Assembly: GCA_002690865.1 (NCBI GenBank)
Contig: NZGG01000046.1
Coordinates: forward strand, 102,089-166,088
DNA from: Gammaproteobacteria bacterium
Lineage (GTDB): Bacteria; Pseudomonadota; Gammaproteobacteria; Pseudomonadales; Azotimanducaceae
Direction of reading: 5' to 3'
Length of the DNA: 64,000 nt
In this document: positions 47,115 through 59,511 of the stretch, piece after piece
Layout of the letters: each line of letters opens with the position of its first letter
Numbering within the stretch: position 1 is the stretch's first letter
Made by a program: the position numbers and the translations under genes
Notes under the pieces: generated by a model
What the model was told of the DNA's origin: nothing
Databases searched by the model: none
The model's input: only the letters and a program-made list of their open reading frames with translations

Positions 47115-47132
47115 CTGCCTACTCCAAGGCAG
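47115..47132. repeat. Inverted repeat in the yajR/uvrA divergent region
   Basis: CTGCCT-ACTCCA-AGGCAG, perfect 6-bp arms, 6-base spacer. The ends CTG...CAG recall a LexA box but the spacing (12 instead of 10) and the inner bases do not fit the enterobacterial consensus. Could be an operator; no proof. Confidence 0.25.
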
Positions 47133-47289
47133 TACGCCCTACTAAGAGAGGACTTTCGATTATGAGCTGGTCAAATGATAACAAATCTCACAAGATCTAA
47201 TAGACAAGAATATAATTTCTGCATGTTTCTTTTACTTCAATTCGCTTCAGCAGACTCTCCATTAGGGCCCTATATTGGAACAATCAGCG

Positions 47290-50112
47290 ATGGGTAAAAT
47301 AAGCATTAGGGGAGCACGAACTCACAATCTAAAGAACATTGACCTTGAGATACCTAGAGACAAACTCATAGTTATAACTGGTTTGTCTGGCTCCGGAAAA
47401 TCGTCTCTTGCTTTCGACACGCTCTATGCTGAAGGTCAAAGACGTTACGTAGAATCGCTCTCCGCATATGCCCGTCAATTCTTATCATTGATGGAAAAGC
47501 CAGACGTGGATCATATCGAAGGCCTTTCACCAGCTATTTCTATTGAGCAGAAATCTACAAGCCATAATCCACGATCCACGGTTGGCACAATCACAGAAAT
47601 TCATGATTATCTTAGGCTTTTATTCGCTAGAGTTGGGGAACCACACTGCCCAGAGCATGGAACAAAACTTCAAGCCCAATCTATCAGCCAGATGGTAGAT
47701 CAAATGATTAAACTCAAACCAGGCACTAGGTTCATGCTCTTAGCACCCATAATTCAGAGTCGTCGGGGTGAACATTTACACATATTAAAGGAACTAGCCG
47801 CCCTAGGTTTTGTGAGGGCGCGTATAGATGGAACGATAACCCACTTAGATGATCTACCAGATCTTGATAAGAATAAGCAACATACGATTGAAGTCGTAGT
47901 AGATCGTCTCCGAGCAAGAAATGATATTAAAGTAAGACTTGCTGACTCCTTGGAAACAGCCATCCAGACTTCTAATGGACTTGCAACAATAGCCTTCACC
48001 GATCAAGACCAAGAGGATATTCTGTTTTCTGCCAAATTTGCTTGTCCTATTTGCCAACATTCTATTAGTGAACTCGAGCCCCGTTTCTTTTCTTTTAATA
48101 ATCCTGCTGGTGCGTGTAAAGCGTGTGATGGCCTAGGTTTAAAACAGTTTTTTGATCCACAAAATATCATCCACAATGTTGAGCTAAGCCTCTCAGAGGG
48201 GGCCATCTATGGTTGGGATCGACGTAATATGTATTATTTTCAAATGTTAGAAAGTCTTGCTAATCACTATAACTTCGACTTAACGAAGCCATTTATGGAG
48301 ATTAAGGAACGCTATCGAGACATTATTTTAAATGGAAGTAAAAATGAGAAGATTATCTTTCGTTATGCTAACGAAAGGGGGAATGAATACTCAAAAGCTC
48401 ATACATTCGAGGGAATCATTCCTAATATGGAGCGTCGATATAGAGATACGGATTCTCAAACAGTGAGAGAACAGCTCTCTCGATTTTTATCTACCCAAAT
48501 ATGTCCAGAATGTAAGGGTATGAGACTTAATCGAGATGCCTGTGCAGTAACCATAGATAAAAAAGCACTGCCCGAAGTTTCAGATCTTTCAATACAAGAA
48601 GCATATAACTATTTTAGATCTCTTCAGTTAACTGGGCAAAGAGGTAAAGTTGCGGAAAAAATACAGAACGAAATCAGTTCTCGATTAAGCTTTCTGATAG
48701 ATGTCGGGCTTAACTATCTTACACTTTCTCGAAGTGCTGAAACGCTATCAGGTGGAGAAGCACAACGCATTCGGTTGGCCAGTCAAATAGGGGCAGGCTT
48801 AGTAGGGGTGATGTATATCCTTGATGAACCCTCGATAGGACTACACCAACGCGATAATGCGCGGCTACTTAAAACACTATACCGACTCAGGGATCTTGGA
48901 AACACTGTAATCGTGGTAGAGCATGATGAAGAATCCATTAGGAATGCGGATTTTCTCGTTGATATTGGCCCTGGTGCCGGATCCCAGGGGGGGGAAGTCG
49001 TCGCGTACGGTTCTGTTAACGATATAACTGCAAATGAAAAATCTCTCACAGGTCAATTCCTTACAGGTAAAAGAAAAATATCTGTTCCCAAGACAAGACA
49101 CATCATGGATCCTAAGCGCATACTCCATATTCGAGGTATGGTCGGTAACAATCTTAAGAAAATTGATGCGAGTATCCCCCTTGGTCTCATGACGTGTATC
49201 ACTGGAGTATCGGGATCGGGCAAGTCGACGCTGGTCAACCGCACACTATACCCAATCGCCGCACGCGCATTAAATGGCGCAACAACAGTCTCCCCTGGCC
49301 CTTACGAATCAGTTGATGGACTTAAGCATCTTGATAAAGTTGTAGAGATAGACCAAAGCCCTATTGGAAGAACTCCAAGATCCAACCCTGCGACTTATAC
49401 CAATATATTTACACCTATTCGTGAACTTTTTTCTTCTACCTCAGAAGCACGATCACGAGGCTATAAACCAGGACGATTTAGTTTTAACGTGAAAGGTGGT
49501 CGCTGCGAAGCCTGCCAAGGCGGCGGTATGATCAAAGTAGAAATGCACTTTCTACCAGATATATACGTAACCTGTGACGAGTGCAAAGGGAAACGATATA
49601 ACCGCGAGACATTAGAGATTCAATTCAAAGGTAAATCTATTGACGAAGTTCTGGAAATGACAGTGGTGGAGGCCCACGTATTTCTGTCGGCAATACCTAT
49701 GCTTTCACGTCGACTTCAGACCTTACTAGATGTAGGGCTTGGTTATATAAGACTTGGACAGAGTGCGACTACGCTTTCTGGGGGCGAAGCACAAAGAGTG
49801 AAGTTGTCAAGAGAACTATCCAAGAGAGATACAGGAAATACACTATATATTCTAGATGAACCAACGACAGGGCTACATTTCCATGATATTCAACAGTTGT
49901 TGGAAGTCATACATCGATTGCGTGATCATGGAAACACTATTGTAGTTATAGAGCACAACCTTGACGTTATAAAAACTGCCGACTGGATCATTGATCTTGG
50001 CCCCGAAGGAGGCGATAGTGGTGGAGAAATAATAGCGGTTGGCACTCCTGAGGAGTTGGCTAACTGCGCCCACTCCTTTACTGGAGAATTTCTAAAACCA
50101 GTTTTAAAGTGA
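47290..50112 (+). CDS. uvrA: Excinuclease ABC subunit A
   Basis: 940 residues from ATG 47290 (a TTG at 47275 adds five). DNA damage sensor with two ABC modules: [15 protein letters not shown] and [12 protein letters not shown] are the Walker A motifs, [11 protein letters not shown] and [11 protein letters not shown] the signatures. Zinc Cys clusters are CPICQ...CKACDG in the first half and CEACQGGG...CDECKG in the second. [20 protein letters not shown] is diagnostic. Divergent from yajR/ssb and convergent with rplQ. Confidence 0.98.
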   Translation: MGKISIRGARTHNLKNIDLEIPRDKLIVITGLSGSGKSSLAFDTLYAEGQRRYVESLSAYARQFLSLMEKPDVDHIEGLSPAISIEQKSTSHNPRSTVGTITEIHDYLRLLFARVGEPHCPEHGTKLQAQSISQMVDQMIKLKPGTRFMLLAPIIQSRRGEHLHILKELAALGFVRARIDGTITHLDDLPDLDKNKQHTIEVVVDRLRARNDIKVRLADSLETAIQTSNGLATIAFTDQDQEDILFSAKFACPICQHSISELEPRFFSFNNPAGACKACDGLGLKQFFDPQNIIHNVELSLSEGAIYGWDRRNMYYFQMLESLANHYNFDLTKPFMEIKERYRDIILNGSKNEKIIFRYANERGNEYSKAHTFEGIIPNMERRYRDTDSQTVREQLSRFLSTQICPECKGMRLNRDACAVTIDKKALPEVSDLSIQEAYNYFRSLQLTGQRGKVAEKIQNEISSRLSFLIDVGLNYLTLSRSAETLSGGEAQRIRLASQIGAGLVGVMYILDEPSIGLHQRDNARLLKTLYRLRDLGNTVIVVEHDEESIRNADFLVDIGPGAGSQGGEVVAYGSVNDITANEKSLTGQFLTGKRKISVPKTRHIMDPKRILHIRGMVGNNLKKIDASIPLGLMTCITGVSGSGKSTLVNRTLYPIAARALNGATTVSPGPYESVDGLKHLDKVVEIDQSPIGRTPRSNPATYTNIFTPIRELFSSTSEARSRGYKPGRFSFNVKGGRCEACQGGGMIKVEMHFLPDIYVTCDECKGKRYNRETLEIQFKGKSIDEVLEMTVVEAHVFLSAIPMLSRRLQTLLDVGLGYIRLGQSATTLSGGEAQRVKLSRELSKRDTGNTLYILDEPTTGLHFHDIQQLLEVIHRLRDHGNTIVVIEHNLDVIKTADWIIDLGPEGGDSGGEIIAVGTPEELANCAHSFTGEFLKPVLK

Positions 50113-50143
50113 AGCCTATGATTTGTGGCTCAATCGCCTTAAC

Positions 50144-50545
50144 CTACTCATCGTCATTCTCAAAATCTACATCGTTTTCAGGTAACATTGGACGATCGAC
50201 TAACTCGACAAATGCCATAGGTGCTGAATCTCCGGTACGAAAACCACATTTAAGGATTCGTGTATAGCCTCCCGGTCTATCTTGATACCGAGGCCCAAGT
50301 TCAGTGAACAACTTACCGACTACTTCTTTACTACCAGTACGCGCAAAAGCAAGCCGCCTATTAGCAACCGAATCACTTTTCGCTAAGGTAATCAAGGGTT
50401 CAGCAACTTTTCTCAGCTCTTTTGCCTTTGGTACGGTAGTTCTTATAACCTCATGCTCGAGAAGAGAGCAGGCCATATTTCGGAACATGGCTTTTCTGTG
50501 AGAGCTATCTCTATTGAGATGCCTCCCGCTTTTTCGATGTCGCAT
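50144..50545 (-). CDS. rplQ: 50S ribosomal protein L17
   Basis: 133 residues. [20 protein letters not shown] is the family N-terminus. Last gene of the alpha operon; its stop lies 31 bases from the convergent uvrA stop, with no strong terminator hairpin visible between. Confidence 0.97.
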   Translation of the reverse strand: MRHRKSGRHLNRDSSHRKAMFRNMACSLLEHEVIRTTVPKAKELRKVAEPLITLAKSDSVANRRLAFARTGSKEVVGKLFTELGPRYQDRPGGYTRILKCGFRTGDSAPMAFVELVDRPMLPENDVDFENDDE

Positions 50546-50574
50546 AACGATTAATCCTGAATAATCAAATATTT

Positions 50575-51576
50575 TTAGCCAAGAAGACGTTCGTCGCCAC
50601 GCAAGCTTGCTGGCGGCCAGTTTTCGAGACGCATTCCCAGAGATAAACCTCGAGATGCCAAAACATCCTTTATTTCTGTAAGTGATTTCTTACCCAGATT
50701 AGGGGTCTTAAGTAATTCTACTTCTGTGCGCCGAATCAAATCACCAATATAATAAATATTTTCTGCCTTAAGGCAGTTAGCGGATCGTACCGTCAACTCT
50801 AGATCATCGACTGGACGCAAAAGAATGGGATCAATTTCATCCTCTTGTTCTTCAGCTTCTGGCTCTTTCTCTCTCTCCAGATCGACAAAAATAGCAACTT
50901 GCTGCTGGAGAATAGTTGCTGCTCGTCGAATGGCCTCTTCTGGATCAAGGGTTCCATTACTTTCTAAATCGATGACCAATTTATCTAGATCTGTACGCTG
51001 CTCCACTCTCGCGTTATCAACATTATAGGAGACTCTCAGGATAGGACTATAAGAAGCGTCTAATAATAGACTACCTATCACCCGTCCCTCTTCCTCATCC
51101 GAGGTTCGGCTGTCAGCGGGCTCATAACCTCGGCCTCTTCCAACGGTCGCCCGAACTTTTAGGCTTCCCGATCCATTCAAATGTGCAATTACATGCTCTG
51201 GATTAGCAATTTCTACATCATGATCTAGTTGGAAGTCACCGGCTGTAACAACGCCGGACCCAGATTTCTCAAGCAATAACTCAGCTTCATCGGCTGTATT
51301 TAGCTTAACAGCGACACCCTTAAGATTTAAGAGAATTTCTATAACATCCTCCTGAACACCTTCTATAGTGCTGTACTCGTGCAATACACCTTCGATGTCT
51401 ACTTCAGTAATCGCACAACCAGGCATAGACGATAATAGAATACGTCTTAATGCATTTCCTAGCGTGTGGCCAAACCCTCGTTCTAAGGGCTCGAGTATTA
51501 CGGTCGCTCGAGTATTACTCTTTTGATCAACCTGAATATGCTTGGGTGTCAAAAACTCTAATGATGCATGGGGCAT
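50575..51576 (-). CDS. rpoA: RNA polymerase alpha subunit
   Basis: 333 residues. N-terminal dimerisation domain ([20 protein letters not shown]), acidic linker near 235-250 ([17 protein letters not shown]), and C-terminal DNA/activator-binding domain ([20 protein letters not shown]). Slightly longer than E. coli (329). Confidence 0.98.
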   Translation of the reverse strand: MPHASLEFLTPKHIQVDQKSNTRATVILEPLERGFGHTLGNALRRILLSSMPGCAITEVDIEGVLHEYSTIEGVQEDVIEILLNLKGVAVKLNTADEAELLLEKSGSGVVTAGDFQLDHDVEIANPEHVIAHLNGSGSLKVRATVGRGRGYEPADSRTSDEEEGRVIGSLLLDASYSPILRVSYNVDNARVEQRTDLDKLVIDLESNGTLDPEEAIRRAATILQQQVAIFVDLEREKEPEAEEQEDEIDPILLRPVDDLELTVRSANCLKAENIYYIGDLIRRTEVELLKTPNLGKKSLTEIKDVLASRGLSLGMRLENWPPASLRGDERLLG

Positions 51577-51619
51577 AAAATACCTTCCAATAAAAGATTT
51601 AATATTTCTCTGTTTCTAC

Positions 51620-52240
51620 CTATTTTGAATACAACTCGACGATTAAATTCTCATTGATTTCTTTTGGTAACTCATCTCTTTCAGGGTAACTCTTGAACAA
51701 TCCCTCCAGTTTCCCTGTGTCTACTGATACCCATTCGACAGCTGCTCTCTGACCAGACAAAGCCAAAGCTCCCTGAATACGCAGCTGACTTCTCGATTTC
51801 TCACGGATAGATACTAGGTCACCCTCTTCCACTTGATAAGATGGGATATTCACTACAGATCCATTAACTAAGATTGATTTATGTGAGACTAACTGACGGG
51901 ACTCTGCTCGAGTACAACCAAAACCCATCCTGTAAACAACATTATCGAGTCGGCGCTCTAGGATTCGTAGGAGATTCTCTCCAGTCGCACCTTTCTGCCT
52001 ATCAGCCTTTTTATAATAATTTCGAAACTGCTTTTCTAACACTCCGTAAAGACGACGAACTTTTTGTTTCTCTCTAAGCTGAAGGGCATAATCAGACAGT
52101 CGGCCTCTTCTTTGACCATGTTGACCAGGCACACTTTCTGATCGACATTTAGATTCAAGCGGCCTCACACCACTCTTTAGGTAAAGGTCCGTGCCCTCTC
52201 TTCTAGAAAGCTTTAGTTTTGGTCCGAGATATCTTGCCAT
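51620..52240 (-). CDS. rpsD: 30S ribosomal protein S4
   Basis: 206 residues, same length as E. coli S4. [20 protein letters not shown] begins the protein, and the S4 RNA-binding domain follows from about 95 ([12 protein letters not shown]). In E. coli S4 represses the alpha operon; that control site was not identified here. Confidence 0.98.
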   Translation of the reverse strand: MARYLGPKLKLSRREGTDLYLKSGVRPLESKCRSESVPGQHGQRRGRLSDYALQLREKQKVRRLYGVLEKQFRNYYKKADRQKGATGENLLRILERRLDNVVYRMGFGCTRAESRQLVSHKSILVNGSVVNIPSYQVEEGDLVSIREKSRSQLRIQGALALSGQRAAVEWVSVDTGKLEGLFKSYPERDELPKEINENLIVELYSK

Positions 52241-52254
52241 GATTCCTTTTCTCC

Positions 52255-52662
52255 CTAAACCCTTCGTTTCTTTGGTGGCCTACAACCATTATGCGGTATC
52301 GGCGTTACATCAGTAATATTTGTTATGCGGAAACCTACACCATTTAGAGCTCGTACTGCCGCCTCCCTACCTGGCCCTGGACCTTTTACAAAAACCTCTA
52401 GGTTCTGCAGTCCATACTCTAGCGCCGCATTACCCGCACGTTCCGCCGCTACCTGAGCAGCAAATGGGGTGCTTTTTCGAGCGCCTCGAAATCCAGAGCC
52501 CCCTGCAGTTGCCCAAGATAATGCCCCCCCTTGACGATCTGTTATCGTAATTATGGTGTTGTTAAAGGACGCGTGTATATGTGCTAGCCCATCAGCAATT
52601 TGACGCTTCCCCTTACGTTTAGTAGGGGTGACTACTTCTGATGATGATTCTACTTCTGACAT
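52255..52662 (-). CDS. rpsK: 30S ribosomal protein S11
   Basis: 135 residues, with a slightly longer N-terminus than E. coli (129). [20 protein letters not shown] and the C-terminal [14 protein letters not shown] are conserved. Confidence 0.98.
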   Translation of the reverse strand: MSEVESSSEVVTPTKRKGKRQIADGLAHIHASFNNTIITITDRQGGALSWATAGGSGFRGARKSTPFAAQVAAERAGNAALEYGLQNLEVFVKGPGPGREAAVRALNGVGFRITNITDVTPIPHNGCRPPKKRRV

Positions 52663-52665
52663 ATT

Positions 52666-53022
52666 TTATTTCCTAATTGGCCTCTTTGGACCCTTGCGTG
52701 TTCTTGCGTTTGTTTTTGAACGTTGTCCATTTACCGGCAGATTACGACGATGACGAATCCCTCTGAAACAACCAAGATCGAGAAGACGTTTAACATTCAG
52801 CTGCTCCGCGCGTCTTAAATCACCTTCAACTATTAGCTTAGCAATCTCACTCCGTAAACTATCCAAGTCTGTTTCTGATAAATCTGCTACTTTTAGTTTA
52901 GGATCTACTCCACTTGCATCACAGAGGTCACCAGCCACCTTACGACCAATACCATAAATGTAAGTTAAGGAAACCCCCGCCTGCTTATTATCTGGGATGT
53001 TTATTCCTGCTAAACGCGCCAT
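52666..53022 (-). CDS. rpsM: 30S ribosomal protein S13
   Basis: 118 residues. [14 protein letters not shown], the [11 protein letters not shown] helix-two-turn-helix, and [20 protein letters not shown]. First gene of the alpha operon proper, 14 bases after rpmJ. Confidence 0.98.
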   Translation of the reverse strand: MARLAGINIPDNKQAGVSLTYIYGIGRKVAGDLCDASGVDPKLKVADLSETDLDSLRSEIAKLIVEGDLRRAEQLNVKRLLDLGCFRGIRHRRNLPVNGQRSKTNARTRKGPKRPIRK

Positions 53023-53036
53023 AAAAAACTCCTAGG

Positions 53037-53150
53037 TTAACCTTGCCGCTGCTTATGTTTTGGATCTATACATATGACACGTACAGCGCCCTTTCGTCTA
53101 ATTACTCGACAATTTCGACACATCTTTCTAACCGACGCTCTAACTTTCAT
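53037..53150 (-). CDS. rpmJ: 50S ribosomal protein L36
   Basis: A 37-residue protein: [20 protein letters not shown] then [17 protein letters not shown]. Cys11, Cys14, Cys27 and His32 make the zinc-binding (C+) form. It lies between secY (9 bases before) and rpsM (14 bases after), the normal place. Confidence 0.98.
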   Translation of the reverse strand: MKVRASVRKMCRNCRVIRRKGAVRVICIDPKHKQRQG

Positions 53151-53159
53151 AATCCACTC

Positions 53160-54473
53160 CTAACGTCTACCAAAATTTTGCAAGTTCGATTTTTTCATCA
53201 ACGAATCATACTGGTGAGACATTAAATGAGTCTGTACTTGGGCCATAAAATCCATAACAACGACTACTACAATTAGCAAAGCCGTTCCCCCTAACTGAAA
53301 AGTGACATTGAATTGCACGACAAAAAACTGCGGAAGCAAACAAACTAATGTCATGTAAAGCGACCCAAATAAAGTAAGACGCATCAATATTGAATCTATA
53401 TATCTTGCTGTCTGCTCACCAGGACGATAGCCAGGAATGAACGCACCCGAGCGCTTCAAATTATCGGCAACCTCTTTTGAATTGAACATAATCGCCGTAT
53501 ACCAAAAACAGAAGAAAATAATGCCAGCTGCAAAGAGCATGATATTTAACGGTTGCCCTGGTGCAATTTGTAAGCTTAACTCTTGTAGCCATTCCATCCC
53601 TTCGGACTGACCAAACCATTGTCCCAACGATGCAGGGAACAATAGGAGGCTGCTGGCAAAGATAGCAGGTATTACCCCGGCCATATTAACCTTTAGCGGT
53701 AACATGCTTGTCTGTCCTGCATACATTTTCCTTCCCTGCTGACGACGAGCATAATTAACTGTGATACGTCGTTGACCGCGCTCAACAAACACTACAAACG
53801 CAATCACCAGGACTGCAATAGAAGCTATAATTAACAGGCCAAAGGGGGATATCTCACCTTGTCGAGCCTGCTCAAAGGATTGGCCTAAAGCACTCGGCAA
53901 CCCTGCGACGATCCCAGCAAAAATCAATATAGAAATTCCATTACCGACACCTCTTTCGGTTACTTGTTCACCTAGCCACATCATGAACATGGCACCCGTC
54001 ACCAAGGTGGTGATAGCTACAAAATGAAAAGACAGTGAGCCCTCATAAGCTAGCCCCTGAGAAGCAAGCCCACTACTAAAAGCGAAACCTTGTATGGTTG
54101 CTAAGAGGAGCGTGCCATAACGCTTATACTGATTGATTTTGCGACGCCCTGACTCGCCTTCTTTCCGGAGCTGTTGCAAACTGGGTGTTGTTGCAACCAA
54201 TAACTCTCCTATAATCGAGGCAGAAATATAAGGCATAATACCCAATGCCAATATGCTCATACGTTCTAATGCACCACCAGAAAACATGTTAAATAAATCT
54301 AATATCCCACCCTGATTCTGTTCGAACAAAGACCTCAGCCGTTCAGGATCAATACCTGGTACAGGAATATGGCTACCTATTCTATAAACAATAATTGCGA
54401 GAAGAACATACAGCAATCTCTGCCGCAGTTCTGCAAGCCCTCCACTGCTCTGATTTGGTAGCACGCTAGCCAT
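53160..54473 (-). CDS. secY: Protein translocase subunit SecY
   Basis: 437 residues, ten membrane helices, core of the SecYEG channel. [14 protein letters not shown] (33-46) and [22 protein letters not shown] with the cytoplasmic loops [16 protein letters not shown] and [10 protein letters not shown] are conserved. Confidence 0.98.
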   Translation of the reverse strand: MASVLPNQSSGGLAELRQRLLYVLLAIIVYRIGSHIPVPGIDPERLRSLFEQNQGGILDLFNMFSGGALERMSILALGIMPYISASIIGELLVATTPSLQQLRKEGESGRRKINQYKRYGTLLLATIQGFAFSSGLASQGLAYEGSLSFHFVAITTLVTGAMFMMWLGEQVTERGVGNGISILIFAGIVAGLPSALGQSFEQARQGEISPFGLLIIASIAVLVIAFVVFVERGQRRITVNYARRQQGRKMYAGQTSMLPLKVNMAGVIPAIFASSLLLFPASLGQWFGQSEGMEWLQELSLQIAPGQPLNIMLFAAGIIFFCFWYTAIMFNSKEVADNLKRSGAFIPGYRPGEQTARYIDSILMRLTLFGSLYMTLVCLLPQFFVVQFNVTFQLGGTALLIVVVVVMDFMAQVQTHLMSHQYDSLMKKSNLQNFGRR

Positions 54474-54501
54474 TCTAATAATAAGTCACCAATTAGGCGA
54501 C

Positions 54502-54942
54502 CTACTGCATCTCCTCAATTTTCCCGCCAGCTTTTTCAATGGCAACCCTCGCCCCAGCAGTAACAACCAGTCCTTTAAGAACTAGCGCCTTACTCACTTT
54601 ACCGGACGAGATAACACGTACACGTTTCATACTATTATTGATAACGTTCGCTGCTTTCAGCGCCTCTATATCTATTACTTCCGCTAACACTTTATCCAAA
54701 TCAGACAACCTAATCTCTGCCGTCACTTTTGCCAGAGCCGAGTTAAAACCGAATTTAGGCAAGCGCATTTGTAGAGGCATTTGGCCACCCTCGAAGCCTG
54801 CTGGCACCTTACCTCCGGATCGCGACTTCTGGCCTTTATGTCCACGACCCGCTGTCTTCCCGAAACCACTGCCCGTGCCACGACCAACGCGTTTTCTCAA
54901 GGATTTTCCACTTCTACTAGAACTCAATGAATTAAGGTGCAC
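54502..54942 (-). CDS. rplO: 50S ribosomal protein L15
   Basis: 146 residues. [20 protein letters not shown] and [15 protein letters not shown] are the glycine-rich family motifs. Followed by secY. Confidence 0.98.
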   Translation of the reverse strand: MHLNSLSSSRSGKSLRKRVGRGTGSGFGKTAGRGHKGQKSRSGGKVPAGFEGGQMPLQMRLPKFGFNSALAKVTAEIRLSDLDKVLAEVIDIEALKAANVINNSMKRVRVISSGKVSKALVLKGLVVTAGARVAIEKAGGKIEEMQ

Positions 54943-54959
54943 TATTAAAACCCTCTCTT

Positions 54960-55142
54960 TTAATCTTCGACACTCAACATGTAGGAAACTTTATTAATCA
55001 TTCCCCTGTTTGCAGGCGTATCCGCGATCTCAACACTATGATTTATTTTACGCAGGCCCAAACCAGCTATACAATCTTTGTGCTTCTTAAGTCTGCCTAT
55101 TGTACTTTTGACCAAGGTTACTTTTATTTTTTTATCAGACAT
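54960..55142 (-). CDS. rpmD: 50S ribosomal protein L30
   Basis: 60 residues. [32 protein letters not shown] matches the family in length and order; 7 bases after rpsE. Confidence 0.97.
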   Translation of the reverse strand: MSDKKIKVTLVKSTIGRLKKHKDCIAGLGLRKINHSVEIADTPANRGMINKVSYMLSVED

Positions 55143-55149
55143 TCCTTAC

Positions 55150-55653
55150 CTAGCCTCTAATTTGGTCAACCGACAAACCACGTTTCTCTGCTATATTTTC
55201 AGGTGATCGCATATTCTGCAGTCCATTAAATGTAGCCCGAAGAACATTCACTGGACTAGTCGATCCATAGCACTTAGCCAGAACATTGTGGACCCCTGCC
55301 ACTTCTAATACAGCCCGCATCGTCTTCCCGGCAATAACACCCGTACCCTCAGATGCTGGCTGCATATAAATTTTAGAAGCACCATGTCTCGCTGTTATAG
55401 GGTATTGAATTGTAGAACCCTTAAGCTCCACTTGTATCATATTGCGCCTGGCAGCCTCCATCGCTTTCTGAATCGCTAAGGGCACCTCTCGCGCTTTTCC
55501 TCGGCCATAACCTACGCGACCATTACCATCGCCCACCACAGTTAATGCGGTAAATCCAAAGATCCTGCCTCCTTTTACCACCTTGGCGACTCGGTTCACT
55601 TGCACAAGCTTTTCTAGTATACCTTCCTCATTTTCTTGGTCGTTATACGCCAT
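55150..55653 (-). CDS. rpsE: 30S ribosomal protein S5
   Basis: 167 residues. [20 protein letters not shown] and [20 protein letters not shown] are conserved; the C-terminal domain carries [12 protein letters not shown]. Confidence 0.98.
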   Translation of the reverse strand: MAYNDQENEEGILEKLVQVNRVAKVVKGGRIFGFTALTVVGDGNGRVGYGRGKAREVPLAIQKAMEAARRNMIQVELKGSTIQYPITARHGASKIYMQPASEGTGVIAGKTMRAVLEVAGVHNVLAKCYGSTSPVNVLRATFNGLQNMRSPENIAEKRGLSVDQIRG

Positions 55654-55669
55654 AAAATATCCCCGAAAC

Positions 55670-56020
55670 TTAGAACTTTAGCCCACCCTCGCGAGCTGCT
55701 TCCGCTAACGCTTTAACACGGCCGTGATATCTATATCCCGACCGATCAAAAGCCACCTTTTCTATACCCTTACTCTTGGCCCGTTCCGCTATCAGAGAAC
55801 CGACTGCAGTTGCACCTTTTAAATTACCAGAGCCTTTTCCCTTCAACTCACTCTCTAGGGTCGACGCCGCAGCTTCGATTCGTCCACCTGACGAAGAAAT
55901 TACCTGAGCATAAATATGTCTTGGCGAGCGGAATACGCTTAGCCGAGGAACATCTAACTCCCGTATATGGGCCCGAACCTTTGTCGCTCTTCTTATTCTT
56001 GCGGTTTTCTTCTTATTCAT
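55670..56020 (-). CDS. rplR: 50S ribosomal protein L18
   Basis: 116 residues, 5S rRNA binding. [17 protein letters not shown] and [26 protein letters not shown] are conserved. Confidence 0.98.
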   Translation of the reverse strand: MNKKKTARIRRATKVRAHIRELDVPRLSVFRSPRHIYAQVISSSGGRIEAAASTLESELKGKGSGNLKGATAVGSLIAERAKSKGIEKVAFDRSGYRYHGRVKALAEAAREGGLKF

Positions 56021-56029
56021 TTTTTCCTA

Positions 56030-56563
56030 CTATTTCTTCTTAGCTTCTTTACGCTTGACGTATTCATTGGCGTAACGCACACCTTTTCCCTTGTAAGGTT
56101 CCGGCGGACGAAAAGCTCTAATCTCAGCAGAAACCTGCCCCACGAGCTGCTTATCAATACCCTTCACCAACACTTCAGTTTGACTAGGTGTCTCCACCTC
56201 GATCCCGTCGGGAATTTCATACTCTATTGGATGCGAAAAACCCAAGGTAAGATTGAGTTTCTTTCCCTGGGCTTGGGCCCGATAACCCACTCCCTGCAAA
56301 AGAAGTGCCTTTGAAAATCCCTCACTAACACCCAGCACCATATTATTTACTAACGAACGATAAGTACCTGCTAAAGCACCTGACTTTTTGCTTTTGTTCG
56401 TCGCGCTAAAGGTGATATGTTTATCTTCGTGTTTAATCTCTACCTGATGGTTAAGAGCAAGCTCTAAGGTACCTCTACTACCCTTGACCTTCAGCTGAGT
56501 GTCATTAAGGACCACTTCTACACCAGAAGGGACCCCTACTGGATTGTTGGCAATTCTAGACAT
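56030..56563 (-). CDS. rplF: 50S ribosomal protein L6
   Basis: 177 residues, same length as E. coli. Two L6 domains; the end reads [19 protein letters not shown], then KRKEAKKK. Confidence 0.98.
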   Translation of the reverse strand: MSRIANNPVGVPSGVEVVLNDTQLKVKGSRGTLELALNHQVEIKHEDKHITFSATNKSKKSGALAGTYRSLVNNMVLGVSEGFSKALLLQGVGYRAQAQGKKLNLTLGFSHPIEYEIPDGIEVETPSQTEVLVKGIDKQLVGQVSAEIRAFRPPEPYKGKGVRYANEYVKRKEAKKK

Positions 56564-56585
56564 TAGTCATTCATCCATTTCTTTA

Positions 56586-56984
56586 CTAGAACACTGAACA
56601 TAGTAATTCTCCACCCACACCTTGCTGCCGCGCAGACCGATCAGTCATTACGCCTTTATTTGTCGACAGTATGACGATCCCTAGCCCCCCTCTTACCTCA
56701 GGGATTTCGTCTTTGTGTTTGTACTGACGTAATCCAGGCCGACTCAACCTCTTTATTTCTTCAATTACAGGCCGTCCCTCAAAATATTTCAGAACCACTG
56801 TTAAAATAGCCTTACCATCTTCATCTCTGGTGATATCAAAACCTTCAATAAAACCTTCCTGCTGCAAAACTTCGGCTACCGAGATCTTGGTAGAAGAAGA
56901 AGGCATCATAACTTCTTTGATTTTCACTTGCTGCGCATTACGAATGCGTGTCAGCATGTCTGCTAAAGGATCCTGCATCGTCAT
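56586..56984 (-). CDS. rpsH: 30S ribosomal protein S8
   Basis: 132 residues from ATG 56984, which has AAGGAG upstream and begins [16 protein letters not shown], close to E. coli S8. A longer frame to 57089 would overlap rpsN heavily and is not used. The C-terminal [20 protein letters not shown] is conserved. Confidence 0.98.
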   Translation of the reverse strand: MTMQDPLADMLTRIRNAQQVKIKEVMMPSSSTKISVAEVLQQEGFIEGFDITRDEDGKAILTVVLKYFEGRPVIEEIKRLSRPGLRQYKHKDEIPEVRGGLGIVILSTNKGVMTDRSARQQGVGGELLCSVF

Positions 56985-56994
56985 CGCTAGCTCC

Positions 56995-57300
56995 TTACCA
57001 ACTCGATTTAACAAGACCAGGCACATCACCACGCATTGCAGCTTCCCGCAATTTAGTTCGCGCCAAGCCAAACCGTCTATATACTGCATGAGGCCTTCCC
57101 GTTAAACTGCATCTCCTCACCTGCCTACATGGACTTGCATTCCGAGGCAACTTCTGCAGACCCAGCTGAGCATCCCAGCGATCATCTGGAGATGACTCTG
57201 GATTGCGAATAATCTCCTTTAGTCCAGCGCGTTTAACAGCGAATTTTGCTGCGGTCCGCTGCCGCTTGAGTTCACGATTTATCATCGACATTTTGGCCAT
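56995..57300 (-). CDS. rpsN: 30S ribosomal protein S14
   Basis: 101 residues, the long form without the four zinc cysteines of the short S14. [20 protein letters not shown] and [19 protein letters not shown] are conserved. Confidence 0.97.
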   Translation of the reverse strand: MAKMSMINRELKRQRTAAKFAVKRAGLKEIIRNPESSPDDRWDAQLGLQKLPRNASPCRQVRRCSLTGRPHAVYRRFGLARTKLREAAMRGDVPGLVKSSW

Positions 57301-57311
57301 ACAAAGTCCTA

Positions 57312-57857
57312 TTAACTTGCTTCTCGAAATGGAAAATTAAACGCTCGCAACAACGCCCGAGCCTGATCATCTGTTTTTGCTGTCGTCACAATGCCTATAT
57401 CTAAACCTCTAATTTTATCAATTTTATCGTAATCAATTTCCGGAAATACGATTTGCTCCGATAACCCCATGGAAAAGTTACCCCGTCCATCAAATGAACG
57501 CGGACTGATACCTCTAAAATCTCTTTGACGAGGAATCGCAATATTTATTAGTCTGTCTAAAAATTCGTACATTCTTTCCCGGCGTAATGTCACCTTACAA
57601 CCAATGGGAAAGCCCTCTCGAACTTTAAAACCCGCGATAGATTTTCTAGCATTATTAACCACAGCTTTTTGGCCAGCGATTGCCTCCATATTATCTACCG
57701 CTGAATCCAGTTGTTTCCGATCTGCAATAGACTCACCTACACCCATATTTAGCACAATTTTTATTAATCTCGGAACTTCCATCACATTCTCGAGACTTAA
57801 TTCTTTCTGTAATGCGGGTGTGATTTCCTCGCGATATTTTTTTTTCAGCTCTGTCAT
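57312..57857 (-). CDS. rplE: 50S ribosomal protein L5
   Basis: 181 residues from ATG 57857 (E. coli 179). [15 protein letters not shown] and [20 protein letters not shown] are conserved. A longer frame starting at 57926 would overlap rplX by more than 50 bases and is rejected. Confidence 0.97.
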   Translation of the reverse strand: MTELKKKYREEITPALQKELSLENVMEVPRLIKIVLNMGVGESIADRKQLDSAVDNMEAIAGQKAVVNNARKSIAGFKVREGFPIGCKVTLRRERMYEFLDRLINIAIPRQRDFRGISPRSFDGRGNFSMGLSEQIVFPEIDYDKIDKIRGLDIGIVTTAKTDDQARALLRAFNFPFREAS

Positions 57858-57873
57858 TTTTTTTTCCACTAAG

Positions 57874-58191
57874 CTAACTATCGATCTCGTCACCACTGGA
57901 TCTGAATATGCGAACTTTTTTTCCATCCGCTAGTATCTTGAACCCAACTCGATCTGCTTTATTTGTTACACCGTTATATATAGCAACATTAGACGCCTGA
58001 ATGGGCGCCTCTTTTTCAATGATTCCACCGGGCTGACCTGCCTGAGGATTCCCTTTCGTATGTCGCTTTATCATATTTATTCCACTCACATATAATCTGC
58101 CATCCCCAAGCGAACGCGTCACTGTACCTATCTTTCCGCGATCCCGACCGCTAATGACCATCACTCGATCGTCTCTCTTAATCTTCTGCAT
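57874..58191 (-). CDS. rplX: 50S ribosomal protein L24
   Basis: 105 residues. KOW motif near the N-terminus ([17 protein letters not shown]) and [20 protein letters not shown] follow the family. Confidence 0.98.
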   Translation of the reverse strand: MQKIKRDDRVMVISGRDRGKIGTVTRSLGDGRLYVSGINMIKRHTKGNPQAGQPGGIIEKEAPIQASNVAIYNGVTNKADRVGFKILADGKKVRIFRSSGDEIDS

Positions 58192-58200
58192 ACTGCTTCC

Positions 58201-58569
58201 TCATAATACTTCTGGCGCAAGAGATATTATTCTCATGAAATTATCATCGCGTAGTTCTCTAGTGACTGGACCAAAAATTCTTGTACCAATAGGCTGTTTT
58301 TGGGCATTCAACAATACTGCCGCATTCCCGTCAAAACGAATTAGAGACCCATCCGGCCTGCGTACGCCTTTTTTCGTACGAACAACCACAGCGTCTAGAA
58401 CTTGCCCTTTCCGAACCCGCCCTCTGGGGATAGCCTCTTTTACAGTCACCTTAATTACATCACCGACATTAGCATACCGACGTTTTGAACCACCTAGCAC
58501 TTTTATACACATGACTCGGCGAGCACCGCTATTATCGGCAATATCTAAGTAAGTCTGCGCCTGAATCAT
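58201..58569 (-). CDS. rplN: 50S ribosomal protein L14
   Basis: 122 residues. [20 protein letters not shown] and [20 protein letters not shown] are conserved. Partner of RsfS encoded elsewhere in the window. In E. coli this gene begins the spc operon; here 36 bases separate it from rpsQ and no clear promoter is seen there. Confidence 0.98.
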   Translation of the reverse strand: MIQAQTYLDIADNSGARRVMCIKVLGGSKRRYANVGDVIKVTVKEAIPRGRVRKGQVLDAVVVRTKKGVRRPDGSLIRFDGNAAVLLNAQKQPIGTRIFGPVTRELRDDNFMRIISLAPEVL

Positions 58570-58605
58570 TTCTTTAACCTCATCAAATTCTTGTAGTTAA
58601 AACCA

Positions 58606-58872
58606 CTAAATTACTGTAACTTCTCGATCAATGCTCTCTAAAACCCAAGTCTTAGTTTTCGACATGGGCTTAGTTTCCACTATCGTAACCAAATCTCCCT
58701 CTTGGCACTTATTCTCGGGATCATCGGCATGAAACTTTTTTGATCGTCTAATATACTTACCGTAAAGAGGGTGTTTTATTCTTCTCTCAACCAAAACGGT
58801 AATTGTTTTATCCATCTTATTACTAACCACCGACCCCGTAGCCGTTCTGGCTAATGTTTTCTCTTCACTCAT
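58606..58872 (-). CDS. rpsQ: 30S ribosomal protein S17
   Basis: 88 residues. [20 protein letters not shown] and [19 protein letters not shown] are conserved. The start overlaps the rpmC stop by one base. Confidence 0.98.
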   Translation of the reverse strand: MSEEKTLARTATGSVVSNKMDKTITVLVERRIKHPLYGKYIRRSKKFHADDPENKCQEGDLVTIVETKPMSKTKTWVLESIDREVTVI

Positions 58873-59081
58873 TAAGTTTCCTCAAATCCGCTCTCTCGAG
58901 ATTTTTCGTTTAAAACTGTTTTTACTCTAGCGATATCTTTTGCCACTTGTTTCAATAAATGAGTCTGTGCCAGCTGTCCTATAGATTGCTGCATCCTATG
59001 AGTGAAGCGCTCTTTCTCTAAAGACCGCAGCTCCTCATTCAAATCCTGGATGGATTTCGCTCTTATCTCATTGGAGTCCAT
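58872..59081 (-). CDS. rpmC: 50S ribosomal protein L29
   Basis: 69 residues (E. coli 63). Two helices with [20 protein letters not shown] and [20 protein letters not shown]. Confidence 0.97.
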   Translation of the reverse strand: MDSNEIRAKSIQDLNEELRSLEKERFTHRMQQSIGQLAQTHLLKQVAKDIARVKTVLNEKSRESGFEET

Positions 59082-59091
59082 GAATACCTCA

Positions 59092-59505
59092 TTACATTGC
59101 TTGCCGCTTAACGAATGCTGTTGGGAATGGAAGCTTCGCTGCAGCTAACCTAAAAGCATCTCTCGCAGTCTCTTCGGTAACACCTTCCATCTCGTAAAGA
59201 ACCTTCCCAGGCTTAATCTGGGCAACCCAATATTCTACATTCCCTTTACCTTTACCTTGACGCACTTCTAGAGGTTTTTGTGTAATTGGCTTATCAGGGA
59301 ATACCCTAATCCAAATCTGACCACCTCTTTTAACCCGCCTAGTCATAGCTCTTCTACCTGCCTCTATTTGACGCGCAGTCAACCTACCGCGACCAATAGC
59401 TTTTAAACCATACTCTCCAAAACTTACGGCACTACCACGATGAGCCAGACCTCGATTTCGACCCTTATGCTGTTTTCTAAACTTTGTTCTCTTTGGCTGT
59501 AACAT
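59092..59505 (-). CDS. rplP: 50S ribosomal protein L16
   Basis: 137 residues. [19 protein letters not shown] and [32 protein letters not shown] region are conserved; lies 6 bases after rpsC. Confidence 0.98.
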   Translation of the reverse strand: MLQPKRTKFRKQHKGRNRGLAHRGSAVSFGEYGLKAIGRGRLTARQIEAGRRAMTRRVKRGGQIWIRVFPDKPITQKPLEVRQGKGKGNVEYWVAQIKPGKVLYEMEGVTEETARDAFRLAAAKLPFPTAFVKRQAM

Positions 59506-59511
59506 ACTTTT

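Noticed and set aside
54539..54997. 152-codon frame opposite rplO and rpmD
   Set aside because: Antisense to conserved ribosomal protein genes; shadow frame.
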